Positions 8,786 through 16,765 of a DNA stretch of 64,000 nt are shown here, in pieces. Both the position numbers and the translations under genes were made by a program. Below the pieces are notes generated by a model. It saw only the letters and a list, made by a program, of their open reading frames with translations, made no database searches and had not been told where the DNA came from. This stretch comes from an uncultured Chloroflexota bacterium (GTDB taxonomy: Bacteria; Chloroflexota; Anaerolineae; Aggregatilineales; Phototrophicaceae). The number at the start of each line of letters is the position of its first letter. Position 1 is the first letter of the stretch. The stretch is from the NCBI GenBank assembly GCA_937974245.1, contig CALJKV010000087.1, positions 186,001 to 250,000 of the forward strand, in the 5' to 3' direction.

Positions 8786-9204
8786 CGCGAGGACCGGGTG
8801 CGCTGCGGGGCCGATTGGAAGACAGTAACCGGCTGTGTCACAATCTGCGGCGGGGGTGCGGCTAACTCTACCGGGTTAGGCGGCAGGATATTCCTAGACG
8901 CAGGCGCACTGAACGACTGTGACGAGGCAGATTGTGATTGGCTTTGCGCTTGCCCAGCAGTGCGCAAAATAATGATGCTTGGGGCGGCCTGCTGAATAAT
9001 GGCCCCAGTCTCAGCGGGTGCGCCGGTCAGGGTGGTTGTCGGAGCAATTGCAATTTCATCGGGCGACAGAGCAGCTTCCTGTTGGAAGCGGTTGGCGTCC
9101 AGCATGGCGAGATTCTGCGCGCCGACCAGGGTCGCGATCGTGCTGCTGGTCGCAAGAGCGGTTCTGACGATCAATTTACGCGCACGGTCTGGTTTTGCTG
9201 CCAT
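8782..9204 (-). CDS. Small membrane-anchored protein of unknown function
   Basis: About 140 residues. A basic N-terminus leads into a hydrophobic stretch (about residues 11-32), consistent with a signal anchor. The remainder is low in complexity: a Ser/Gln-rich segment (about 95-110) and a Pro/Val-rich C-terminus ending in a basic RTRSSR. I recognise no family. I chose ATG 9204 because GGAG lies nine bases upstream; the frame also runs to 9252. It is the first gene of the redox operon and overlaps apbE by four bases, so it may be an accessory or a surface anchor of that system. Confidence 0.68.
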   Translation of the reverse strand: MAAKPDRARKLIVRTALATSSTIATLVGAQNLAMLDANRFQQEAALSPDEIAIAPTTTLTGAPAETGAIIQQAAPSIIILRTAGQAQSQSQSASSQSFSAPASRNILPPNPVELAAPPPQIVTQPVTVFQSAPQRTRSSR

Positions 9205-9240
9205 TGTGGTTATCTCCACTTCATCATCGAACACATTCAT

Positions 9241-9246
9241 ACGATA
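9241..9246 (-). promoter_or_regulatory. Possible -10 of the redox operon
   Basis: On the minus strand this reads TATCGT. A transcript would begin near 9234, about 30 bases before the ATG at 9204. The -35 position (9264-9269) is non-consensus and overlaps the first CTTAAAC repeat, as expected for an activator-dependent promoter. Confidence 0.35.
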
Positions 9247-9266
9247 GGACAAACGCGGCCCGCTTG

Positions 9267-9307
9267 CTTAAACACCGACTCAAATAAGCCTTAAATCTGG
9301 CTTAAAT
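9267..9307 (+). promoter_or_regulatory. Array of CTTAAAT-like direct repeats
   Basis: Four copies of one heptamer lie in register: CTTAAAC at 9267, CTCAAAT at 9279, CTTAAAT at 9290 and CTTAAAT at 9301, spaced 12, 11 and 11 bp. A fifth, weaker copy (TTGAAAT) starts at 9311. The array sits directly upstream of the redox operon's -10. The same heptamer at 11-bp spacing precedes the response-regulator gene at 3686. Relative to the downstream gene the orientation is opposite at the two places, which weakens but does not exclude a shared regulator. Confidence 0.6.
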
Positions 9308-9522
9308 GGGTTGAAATGCCCAAAAAGTCAGGCAATCGCCCGGCAAACGTGGGCGACAGAAGCAATGGAATGTGGCACACTGAAGGAAATCTAGGCAGGA
9401 TTCGCGCTTTATAGTAGGATTAGACCTCGATTTCTCATGATGAACTAACAACCAGTCATAACCCTCCTATGGTATAAATAGGCGCTCTGGAGACTGGAAG
9501 CAGGAGAGGGAGTTACCACCTT

Positions 9523-10935
9523 ATGCAGGAAAACCCGGAATCACACGAGTATTATGATGAGGGCGTCGCACCCCCACCACGTCTTTTATTATGGGTTGTG
9601 ATAGGTGTCTTCATTTTAGGGATTGTGGGCGCAGTCTCCGGAGTCGCGATTTTCCGCAGCGTGCTCACGCCCGGCCAGCAGGAGCGTGTCCTGGGAATTG
9701 CCCCATTCATGGAGCTGTTCATGCCGCCGCGCCCAGCAGCCGGAGACACCCTACCCACACCAAACCCTGACAAGGGTACCGGCGGTATCTCCCCGGCGGA
9801 TTTACTGGCTGGGCCGGCCCTGAACATTGAGCGGACAGCCGAGGCCACCGTCGAACCGACTAACATCCTGCCCCCTACCCCGACACCGCTCCCAACCGTT
9901 GAGGTCACGGTGCTGCCCACCATGCCGCCAACTGAGTCCGTGCAAGAGCCTACGCCGGAGGCCATCGGCGTTGCTGAGCGGGTCTACCCGGTTTCAGCTC
10001 GGCTATACGGCTTCCGCCATACCAAACAAACCTGGAACAACTGCGGCCCGGCCAATATCACGATGGCGCTGAGTTACTTCGGTTGGCAGGAAGGCCAGGA
10101 AGTCGCGGCGGCCTATCTGAAGCCGGACAAGGAAGATAAAAATGTCAATCCCTGGGAGATGGTCGCCTTCGTGAATGAGCGCACGGGTGTTCGGGCAATT
10201 TCGCGCATCGGCGGCACGACTGACCTGATTAAGCAGTTCCTCGCCAACGATTTCCCAGTGGTGATCGAGACTGGCTATATGCCGGAAGGCTATGATTGGC
10301 TGGGGCATTACCAGACGATTGTGGGCTATGACGACGCGCTCCAGGTGTTTTACCTCTACGACAGTTTCCTGGGGACAGGCGAAAACGGCGAAGGGTTAGC
10401 CGAATCCTACACAACACTTGATGAAAACTGGCAGGACTTCAACCGTACTTTTATCGTCATCTACCAGCAAGCCGATGAAAACCAAGTGCGCGATATTTTG
10501 GGCGACTGGACTGATCCCCAGGGCGCAGCAGAATACGCCCTGGAAACCGCCCGCGCAGAAGCACAGCGCAACCCGGCGGATGGCTTCGCCTGGTACAATA
10601 TCGGCTCGTCGTATGTGCGGCTGGGGCAGTACACCGAGGCCGCCGCTGCTTACGACCAGGCTCGGCGGGTTGGCGTTCCCTGGCGCATCACACTGTACAC
10701 GTTCGGTCCGTTCGAGGCGTATTTTGAACTGGGGCGCTATGATGAGGTGATGGCGCTCGTCAACGCCAACCTGAACAACGGCGGGGAATACGTGGAAGAA
10801 ACCTACTACTGGAAAGGTCGCGTCCTGGCCGCGCAGGGAGAAATCGCCCAGGCCGCCAGCGCCTTCCGCCAGGCCTTGCAGCATAATCCCGGCTATAGTG
10901 ACGCGCAAATCGCGCTTGACGCATTGAATCTTTAG
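9523..10935 (+). CDS. Membrane-anchored C39-like peptidase with TPR repeats
   Basis: A 470-residue protein: cytoplasmic N-terminus, one membrane helix (about residues 22-48), a Thr/Pro-rich linker (about 70-150), a Peptidase_C39_2-like domain (about 160-320) with candidate catalytic C174 in NNCGPANI and H262 in GHYQTIVGYDD, then TPR units (about 345-470: NPADGFAWYNIGSSYVRLGQY and ALQHNPGYSDAQIALDAL). The thiol peptidase would act outside the membrane. Its substrate is unknown, and no bacteriocin gene or ABC exporter lies nearby, so bacteriocin processing is not supported. Position ahead of murJ (8-base gap) suggests an envelope role. Confidence 0.82.
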   Translation: MQENPESHEYYDEGVAPPPRLLLWVVIGVFILGIVGAVSGVAIFRSVLTPGQQERVLGIAPFMELFMPPRPAAGDTLPTPNPDKGTGGISPADLLAGPALNIERTAEATVEPTNILPPTPTPLPTVEVTVLPTMPPTESVQEPTPEAIGVAERVYPVSARLYGFRHTKQTWNNCGPANITMALSYFGWQEGQEVAAAYLKPDKEDKNVNPWEMVAFVNERTGVRAISRIGGTTDLIKQFLANDFPVVIETGYMPEGYDWLGHYQTIVGYDDALQVFYLYDSFLGTGENGEGLAESYTTLDENWQDFNRTFIVIYQQADENQVRDILGDWTDPQGAAEYALETARAEAQRNPADGFAWYNIGSSYVRLGQYTEAAAAYDQARRVGVPWRITLYTFGPFEAYFELGRYDEVMALVNANLNNGGEYVEETYYWKGRVLAAQGEIAQAASAFRQALQHNPGYSDAQIALDALNL

Positions 10936-10943
10936 GATACGCG

Positions 10944-12599
10944 ATGACCGACCAGACTCCACGCAACCGCCAGCTTGCCCGCTCAACCATCACCGTGATG
11001 CTGGCCTTTGGTGTGGCGAAAGCCATCAGCCTAGCACAAACTTTCATCATCGCCAATCAGGTCGGCGTCGGCTCGGAGTGGGATACATTTGTCACGGCCA
11101 ATCGTGTCCCGGAACTGATCTTCACGCTGATTTCCGGCGGCGCACTGGCGCACGCCTTCATACCGGTATTCGCAGGTTTCCTGGCGCAGGGTGACACCGA
11201 AAAAGCGTGGCGTACCGCTACACACGTGATCAACACTATTTTCACAGCCACACTCATCGCCAGCGCCATTGTTTTTGTATTCGCCAATCCCATCGCTGCG
11301 AGCGTTGCCCCTGGCTTCACGCCAGCGGGAATCGAGCAGACGGCACAGTTAATGCGGATTCTGCTGGTTGGCACATTGATCTTCTCCGTAAGCGGTATTT
11401 CGATGGGCATCCTCAACAGCCATAACCACTTTTTGCTACCCGCTATCGCCCCAATCATGTTCGATCTCGGCATTCTCTTCGGTGTGATTTTCCTGCTCAA
11501 ACCGTTGGGCGTGCAGGGTATCGCGCTGGGCGCGGTGCTGGGCGCGGTGCTTCACTTCGGGATACAAGTGCCGGGCCTGATTCATTTTAGGGCGCGTTGG
11601 TGGCCGGAACTCGGCCTGCGCGACCCGGTCATGTGGCGTGTCATCCGCCTGATGCTGCCGCGTGTCGCCGGGCTGGGTGTCTTCAGCCTGAACTTCCTGG
11701 TGATGAACAACATCGCGTCGCGTCTGGGTGTCGGCGCAGTCAGCGCCCTGGATTGGGGCTGGCGACTCATGCAGATTCCCGAAACACTGATCGGCACGGC
11801 GATGGGGACGGTGATTTTTCCCACACTGGCCGCCCTGAGCGAATTAGGGGACGAATCCGGCAAACGCGACACGATGGCCGGGGCGTTGCGCTTCATCTTC
11901 GTCGCCACGATCCCGGCAGCGGTTGGCCTGATCGTCATCGGGCAGCCTCTCATCAGCCTGTTGGAACGCGGCGCATTCGATGCATCGGCCTCGGCGCTGG
12001 TCTACAGCACACTGCGTTTCTTCGCGCTGGGACTGGTCGTGCATTCTGCGCTGGAAATAGTCGCCCGCAGCTTTTATGCCGACAAAGACACCCTGACTCC
12101 CCTGTTCGCTGCACTGGGAGGCGCGGCTATCAATCTGATTCTCTCGCTGGTGTTAAGCGATGTGGGGCGGGTCGAAATGATGCATGTCGCCAATACGAGC
12201 GCCAGTGTATTCCCGCTCCTGAGTTTAAGCACATATACCGGCAATGTTGGCGGGTTGGCGCTGGCAAACTCATGTGGCGTTGCCTTTGAAGTCCTGGCCT
12301 TGCTGTGGCTGCTGCGGCGGCGCTGGCATGGCACGGAAGAAGCAACCATAGGTCGGACGATACTGAAGACAACTGCCGCCAGCCTCGTCATGGCACTGGC
12401 GATTGCCCTGATAGATGCGGTATGGCATACTCTGGGACTGGCGAACCGAGAGTTGATCTTCACAATTGCTCAGCTTGGCGTAGAGGTTGGTGGCGGGGCG
12501 CTGGTATTTGTCACGACGGCCTACATGTTGAAGATGGAAGAACTACAGACCCTGCTAAACCTGGTACTGCGGCGGCGGCTAGCACAAGGAACGGCATGA
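10944..12599 (+). CDS. murJ: MurJ-type lipid II flippase
   Basis: A 551-residue protein with about 14 membrane helices, belonging to the MVF/MurJ branch of the MOP exporters, which flips lipid II to the outer face for peptidoglycan synthesis. Recognisable parts are the N-terminal GVAKAISLAQTFIIANQVG, the helix pair around PELIFTLISGGALAHAFIPVF, and RSFYADKDTLTPLFAALGGA in the second half. The length fits the family. Its stop overlaps the start of the MBL hydrolase (ATGA at 12596-12599). With the FtsW-like gene at 1-392 it supports a peptidoglycan-containing envelope. Confidence 0.9.
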   Translation: MTDQTPRNRQLARSTITVMLAFGVAKAISLAQTFIIANQVGVGSEWDTFVTANRVPELIFTLISGGALAHAFIPVFAGFLAQGDTEKAWRTATHVINTIFTATLIASAIVFVFANPIAASVAPGFTPAGIEQTAQLMRILLVGTLIFSVSGISMGILNSHNHFLLPAIAPIMFDLGILFGVIFLLKPLGVQGIALGAVLGAVLHFGIQVPGLIHFRARWWPELGLRDPVMWRVIRLMLPRVAGLGVFSLNFLVMNNIASRLGVGAVSALDWGWRLMQIPETLIGTAMGTVIFPTLAALSELGDESGKRDTMAGALRFIFVATIPAAVGLIVIGQPLISLLERGAFDASASALVYSTLRFFALGLVVHSALEIVARSFYADKDTLTPLFAALGGAAINLILSLVLSDVGRVEMMHVANTSASVFPLLSLSTYTGNVGGLALANSCGVAFEVLALLWLLRRRWHGTEEATIGRTILKTTAASLVMALAIALIDAVWHTLGLANRELIFTIAQLGVEVGGGALVFVTTAYMLKMEELQTLLNLVLRRRLAQGTA

Positions 12600-13255
12600 C
12601 CATCGAAATCAAAATGCTCACACTCGGCCCGGTAGCCACCCACTGCTACCTCGTGGGCGATACCGACACCAAAGAGGCGCTGGTGATTGACCCAGTGGAC
12701 AGCGCCCCGCTCATCCACAAAACCGCGCAGGATGCCGGCTGGCAGATCAAGCTGATTCTGGCAACTCACGCCCACTTCGACCATATTCTCGCCAGCAAGG
12801 AACTCAAAGAACGCACTGGCGCACCCTTCTGGCTGCATCAGGACGGCATCCCGCTGCTAGAAAGCCTTCCCCAGCAAGGGTTGATGTTCTTTGGCCGTGA
12901 GTTCCCAGAAGCCGCCACACCCAACAGGCTGCTGACCACTGAGCCGGAAGTCATCGAACTGGGTGCAATCAAACTCGAAACACTGTATACGCCGGGCCAT
13001 GCCCCTGGTCACATCAGTTTCTATATGCCCGCAGGGGAAATAGTCTTCAGCGGGGACTGCTTGTTTGCCGGGAGCATCGGGCGCACCGACCTGCCGGGCG
13101 GGGATTATGATACGCTGATGCGCTCTATCTTTGAAAAACTGCTCCCATTGGGGGATAATGTACGGGTGCTGCCCGGCCACATGGATGTAACAACCATCGG
13201 GCGGGAACGAGCAAGCAATGAGTTTATTCGATCCTACACCTATACGGCTGAGTAA
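12596..13255 (+). CDS. MBL-fold hydrolase (glyoxalase II-like)
   Basis: A 219-residue metallo-beta-lactamase-fold protein with the metal motif THAHFDH (about residues 60-66), a later His in TPGHAPGHISF, the bridging Asp in FSGDCLFAGSIGRTD and a final His in LPGHMD. This is the short hydroxyacylglutathione-hydrolase-like form common in bacteria, acting on thioesters or related substrates in the cytoplasm. The exact substrate is not evident. The start is the ATG inside the murJ stop overlap, not the earlier in-frame codon at 12305. Confidence 0.88.
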   Translation: MTIEIKMLTLGPVATHCYLVGDTDTKEALVIDPVDSAPLIHKTAQDAGWQIKLILATHAHFDHILASKELKERTGAPFWLHQDGIPLLESLPQQGLMFFGREFPEAATPNRLLTTEPEVIELGAIKLETLYTPGHAPGHISFYMPAGEIVFSGDCLFAGSIGRTDLPGGDYDTLMRSIFEKLLPLGDNVRVLPGHMDVTTIGRERASNEFIRSYTYTAE

Positions 13256-13741
13256 ATGATGACCAGTTTCTTTAACCAATATTCTGTTTTCTGGATCACT
13301 CCGCTGCTGCTGCTGGCGGTCTTCATCATCCTGCGCTGGCGGCGCGTGACATGGCGTATCACCCTGGGGGCCGTGATTGTGCTGGTAGTCATGCTGGTGA
13401 TTGGCTACGCTGTCTTACGCCCAGGCGTGAGCGACGTGAATAATTATACTGAGGCTGCCGCCACGCTCGCCAATGGCCGTCCGACTTTTCTGGAGTTCTT
13501 CAGCAACTACTGTGTTGGCTGTCTGGCATCGCGCCCCGCTGTGGATGACATCGTTGCTAACATCCAGGGAGATTTCAATATCCTGCGGGTAGATATTCAT
13601 AGTGAATTTGGCCGTATCCTGCGTGAAAATCTCGCATTTTCGTTTACGCCGGAATTTGTAGTGTTCAATGCCAACGGCGAAGAGGTATGGCGCGGCCATG
13701 TCCCCCCTTCGCAGGATCAACTCGCCCTGGCAACGGGCTGA
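13256..13741 (+). CDS. Membrane-anchored thioredoxin-like protein
   Basis: 161 residues. Two hydrophobic segments (about 12-26 and 36-55) are followed by a thioredoxin-fold domain with a C86-V-G-C89 active site in FLEFFSNYCVGC and a later FSFTPEFVVFNANGEEVWRG strand/turn. The domain should face outside and exchange thiols and disulfides. The missing Trp before the first Cys and the VG dipeptide make it atypical compared with WCGPC thioredoxins. The gene follows the MBL hydrolase stop without a gap; the first ATG is taken as the start, although the second is equally possible. Confidence 0.8.
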   Translation: MMTSFFNQYSVFWITPLLLLAVFIILRWRRVTWRITLGAVIVLVVMLVIGYAVLRPGVSDVNNYTEAAATLANGRPTFLEFFSNYCVGCLASRPAVDDIVANIQGDFNILRVDIHSEFGRILRENLAFSFTPEFVVFNANGEEVWRGHVPPSQDQLALATG

Positions 13742-13750
13742 AAATCCCTT

Positions 13751-14662
13751 ATGCATATTTTGATGGTTTTCCTGGATGGCATCGGACTTGGCGATGATAA
13801 CCCAGCGGTGAACCCATTTGCTGTCGCCAAGATGCCCACACTCACCGCCCTGACGAACGGGCAGCGCTGGCTGAAGGGCATCGGAGTGCAGCGCAGCCCG
13901 CGTGCTGTGTTTATCCCCACAGACCCGCGCCTGGATGTACCAGGAAGGCCCCAAAGTGCCACCGGGCAGGCTGCTATTTTAACCGGAGTGAATGTACCAC
14001 GGCTTATTGGCGAACATTATGGCCCCAAGCCGAATCCCCCTATCCGGGAACTACTGGCGAAAGATAATTTTTTCAAGCAGGTGGTTTCACAGGGCAAAAC
14101 CGCCGCGCTGCTCGAAGCGTATCCCCCACGCTGGCATGAGGTGGTGAACAGTGGCAAACGACTGCGGGCCAGCTACCAGGAAGCCGCCTATCAAGCCGGT
14201 GTGCCGATTTTCGGTGAAAACGCCATCTACCAACAAGATGCTCTGTCCGGAGACTGGACTGGGCAGGGATGGCGCGATGAACTCGGCTATACCGATACCC
14301 CGATGTATACCCCCCAGGAAGCCGGACGCAAAATGGTGGAACTCTCACGGCGCTACACGTTCGCCTTCTTCCCGCACTGGTTCACCGATATTGTCGGGCA
14401 TCGTGGGCCGCTGGAAGATGGTGTGCGCCTGCTCGAATTGTTTGACGGGGTGATGACTGGCGCTTTAGAGGGCTGGGACGACGATGAGGGGCTGATTATT
14501 ATCACAAGCGATCATGGCAACATGGAAGATGTCAGCAGTCGCACCCACACCGAAAACGATGTTCCCACCCTGATTATCGGCGCGGCCAAGACGACTTTTG
14601 CCGAAGGGCTGCACGACCTGACCGGCTTCGTGCCGCGCATGGCGGAGCTGCTGCTCGTCTAA
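13751..14662 (+). CDS. Metalloenzyme of the alkaline phosphatase/phosphoglycerate mutase superfamily
   Basis: A 303-residue protein of the PF01676-like metalloenzyme superfamily. Metal and nucleophile motifs are visible in order: the Asp in MVFLDGIGLGDD, QSATGQAAILTG (candidate Ser/Thr nucleophile), the Asp and His in TDIVGHRG, ITSDHGNMED, and a last His in RTHTENDVPTLIIG. Relatives are phosphopentomutases and cofactor-independent phosphoglycerate mutases, but the short length and missing insertion domain leave the reaction open. It is the last gene of the 9523-14662 run, ten bases after the thioredoxin-like gene. Confidence 0.75.
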   Translation: MHILMVFLDGIGLGDDNPAVNPFAVAKMPTLTALTNGQRWLKGIGVQRSPRAVFIPTDPRLDVPGRPQSATGQAAILTGVNVPRLIGEHYGPKPNPPIRELLAKDNFFKQVVSQGKTAALLEAYPPRWHEVVNSGKRLRASYQEAAYQAGVPIFGENAIYQQDALSGDWTGQGWRDELGYTDTPMYTPQEAGRKMVELSRRYTFAFFPHWFTDIVGHRGPLEDGVRLLELFDGVMTGALEGWDDDEGLIIITSDHGNMEDVSSRTHTENDVPTLIIGAAKTTFAEGLHDLTGFVPRMAELLLV

Positions 14663-14707
14663 CCTTTTCTGGCCGATTGGACAATATAGACTCTATCCTA
14701 TCGCCCC

Positions 14708-14713
14708 TATAAT
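14708..14713 (+). promoter_or_regulatory. Consensus -10 before the flavin reductase gene
   Basis: A perfect TATAAT lies 48 bases before the ATG at 14762, in the 99-base gap after the metalloenzyme. No good -35 lies 16-18 bases upstream, so this is only the -10 half of a promoter. Confidence 0.4.
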
Positions 14714-14761
14714 GGTGTCAACTGAACCAAATGACGACTGATCAATCATCTGAGGAAAATT

Positions 14762-15259
14762 ATGACCATTGATGCGGAAACCATGCGCCATATCATGCGA
14801 CTCTGGGCAACGGGAGTTACGGTTGTTACCACAGCCGATCGTGAGCGGCGACACGGACTGACAGTGAGTTCATTTACATCAGTATCCGTTGATCCAGCAC
14901 TGATTCTGGTATGCCTGCACAAAGGGGTTGAGGCGCTGGACATCATTGATGAGAGCGGCGCCTTCGCTGTGTCACTGCTAGGCGAAGACCAGGCGAATCT
15001 TTCCAGCCAGTTCGCCGGAATTGGCGATCTACCGGAAGATGCAGATCGTTTTCACGAAGTCGCTATCACAACTGCCGAGACGGGTGCGCCGATTCTGGCG
15101 GATGCTATCGCCTGGATGGACTGCCGGGTTCATGCCGTCTATGATGGTGGCACAAACATGATTGTAGTCGGCGAGGTGGTTGCCGCTGACCGTAAGGCGG
15201 ATGCCGAAGTGCTGCCACTGGTGTATTTCAACCGCGGCTACCGGAGATTAAAGCTGTAA
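14762..15259 (+). CDS. Flavin reductase domain protein (FMN-binding split barrel)
   Basis: A 165-residue protein of the flavin-reductase-like family (HpaC/ActVB type). The family core is visible: WATGVTVVTTADRERRHGLT at residues 14-33, SFTSVSVDPALILVCL at about 35-50, FAVSLLGEDQ near 65, and the late VGEVVAADR strand. Such proteins reduce FMN or FAD with NAD(P)H and pass it to an oxygenase, or bind FMN themselves. No oxygenase gene lies next to it, so the partner is unknown. A GAGG ribosome site precedes the start. Confidence 0.87.
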   Translation: MTIDAETMRHIMRLWATGVTVVTTADRERRHGLTVSSFTSVSVDPALILVCLHKGVEALDIIDESGAFAVSLLGEDQANLSSQFAGIGDLPEDADRFHEVAITTAETGAPILADAIAWMDCRVHAVYDGGTNMIVVGEVVAADRKADAEVLPLVYFNRGYRRLKL

Positions 15260-15272
15260 ACAGTATCCCGCC

Positions 15273-15301
15273 TTGACGCGGCGCACGCCCTCATCTACAA
15301 T
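15273..15301 (+). promoter_or_regulatory. Sigma70-type promoter of the ffh operon
   Basis: TTGACG (15273-15278), a 17-base spacer and TACAAT (15296-15301) form a near-consensus promoter. Transcription should begin near 15308, giving a leader of about 26 bases with a GAGG ribosome site before the ffh ATG at 15334. Confidence 0.75.
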
Positions 15302-15333
15302 TTTCAACTCAGACTACGTGAGGAACGACCCGC

Positions 15334-16659
15334 ATGTTTGAAAACCTGAGCGAACGGTTACAAGCGACATTTGACCGCCTGGGGCGTGCCGGCAAGTTGA
15401 CGGAAAATGACGTTGACACGGCAATGCGCGAGGTGCGCCTGGCGCTGCTTGAAGCCGATGTCGCCCTGCCGGTCGTCAAAAACTTCATCAAACGGGTGAA
15501 AGAACGGGCGATAGGTGCGGAAGTCACTAAAAGCCTGAAGCCCGGCCAGCAGGTCGTCAAGATCGTTCACGAGGAACTGATTGAAACCCTGGGCGATCCG
15601 GGGCGGTTGAACTTTTCCGGCAGCACCAAACCGCATGTGATTATGCTCGTCGGGCTACAAGGATCGGGTAAAACAACTACCGCCGCCAAACTCGCCATCC
15701 ACCTGCGAAAAGATGGTCGCCAGCCGTTCCTGATCGCGGCGGATACCTACCGACCAGCAGCAGTTGACCAGTTGGTGACGCTCGCCAAACAGATCAATGT
15801 GCCGTACCACGAGGAAGGCACGCGATCTCGCCCGGCAGAAATTTGCACCAACGGATTGAAAGCGGCCAAAGACGCGGGCGCGGCAGTCGCTATCCTGGAT
15901 ACGGCAGGCCGGTTGCAAATTGACGATACGCTCATGACTGAGCTAGAGGACATCAAGCGCCGCACGAACCCGGCAGAAATCCTGCTGGTAGCGGACTCGA
16001 TGACCGGCCAGGAAGCGGTGCATATCGCCGAAGGGTTTAACGAGCGGGTTGGCATCACGGGGTTAATCCTCACCAAGATTGATGGTGATGCACGCGGCGG
16101 CGCAGCGATTTCGATGCGCGAAGTCACAGGCGTACCAATCAAGTTCCTGGGTACAGCGGAAAAACTAGACGGTTTCGAGGTATTCCACCCCGATCGTCTG
16201 GCCTCCCGCATCCTGGGGATGGGCGATGTCCTCACGTTGATTGAGAAAGCCGAAGCCGCTTATGATGAGCAGGAAGCCCTGAAGCTGCAAAAGAAACTGA
16301 TGGAAAATCAGTTTACGCTGCAAGACTTCCTGGAACAGCTTCAGAAAATCCGTAAGATGGGATCATTTACCCAGATGTTGGGCATGATCCCCGGTATGAA
16401 TCGCTTCAAAAACGACATTGACGAAGAGGATGTTGAAAAACGCCTCAAGCGGGTGGAAGCGATCATTAACTCAATGACCGCAGCCGAACGAAATAACCCG
16501 AAAGTCCTCAACGCCAGTCGCCGCCAGCGTATTGCCAGGGGCAGCGGCGTCGAGGTGCGCGATGTCAACGACGTGCTTAAGCAGTTCCGTGACATGCAAA
16601 AACTGATGGGTCAGCTCCGCAATGGGCGGATGCCCCGCATACCCGGTATGATGCGCTAG
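15334..16659 (+). CDS. ffh: Signal recognition particle protein Ffh
   Basis: A 441-residue SRP54/Ffh GTPase that binds signal sequences and 4.5S RNA and delivers ribosomes to FtsY. N domain at about 1-85; G domain with GLQGSGKTTTAAKLA (P-loop), DTYRPAAVDQL, DTAGRLQIDD and TKIDGDARGG; M domain from about 300 with QMLGMIPGM and the RNA-binding SRRQRIARGSG helix-turn-helix. The C-terminus ends in Met/Arg-rich PRIPGMMR, as is usual. It heads the ffh-rpsP-khpA-rimM cluster, a widely conserved order. Confidence 0.98.
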   Translation: MFENLSERLQATFDRLGRAGKLTENDVDTAMREVRLALLEADVALPVVKNFIKRVKERAIGAEVTKSLKPGQQVVKIVHEELIETLGDPGRLNFSGSTKPHVIMLVGLQGSGKTTTAAKLAIHLRKDGRQPFLIAADTYRPAAVDQLVTLAKQINVPYHEEGTRSRPAEICTNGLKAAKDAGAAVAILDTAGRLQIDDTLMTELEDIKRRTNPAEILLVADSMTGQEAVHIAEGFNERVGITGLILTKIDGDARGGAAISMREVTGVPIKFLGTAEKLDGFEVFHPDRLASRILGMGDVLTLIEKAEAAYDEQEALKLQKKLMENQFTLQDFLEQLQKIRKMGSFTQMLGMIPGMNRFKNDIDEEDVEKRLKRVEAIINSMTAAERNNPKVLNASRRQRIARGSGVEVRDVNDVLKQFRDMQKLMGQLRNGRMPRIPGMMR

Positions 16660-16676
16660 GGGACGCAACACCCCTA
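16657..16676 (+). other. Hairpin at the ffh stop codon
   Basis: TAGGGG (16657-16662, including the ffh stop) pairs perfectly with CCCCTA (16671-16676) around an eight-base loop. A second inverted pair, ACTGGC (16682-16687) and GCCAGT (16705-16710), follows. Neither has a T-run, so they may be processing or stability elements before rpsP, not terminators. Confidence 0.4.
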
Positions 16677-16765
16677 CCGTTACTGGCAGCAGTCACGTTT
16701 ATTCGCCAGTGGCTCTCCGTCAATAACCGACGCTTGAGAGCGCGAAATTTAGGAGATTTACACTC

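Larger units (their letters stand above)
9205..9522. promoter_or_regulatory. Divergent control region of the redox and envelope operons
   Basis: This 318-base gap has no credible gene. From left to right it holds a GGAG ribosome site for the minus-strand operon, a minus-strand -10 (9241-9246), the CTTAAAT repeat array (9267-9307, with a weaker copy at 9311), a stretch in which I see nothing, and a plus-strand -10-like TATAAA at 9473-9478. That last element lies about 45 bases before the C39-like gene and has no good -35. A purine-rich ribosome site (GGAGAGGGAG) precedes the ATG at 9523. Confidence 0.55.

Noticed and set aside
9523..10935. Bacteriocin-processing peptidase
   Set aside because: No precursor peptide, ABC exporter or immunity gene is nearby, and TPRs in place of a transporter argue against it.
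14677..14704. TTGGAC with TATCGC at 16 bases before the flavin reductase gene
   Set aside because: The -10 is poor; the perfect TATAAT at 14708 is a better candidate even without a -35.
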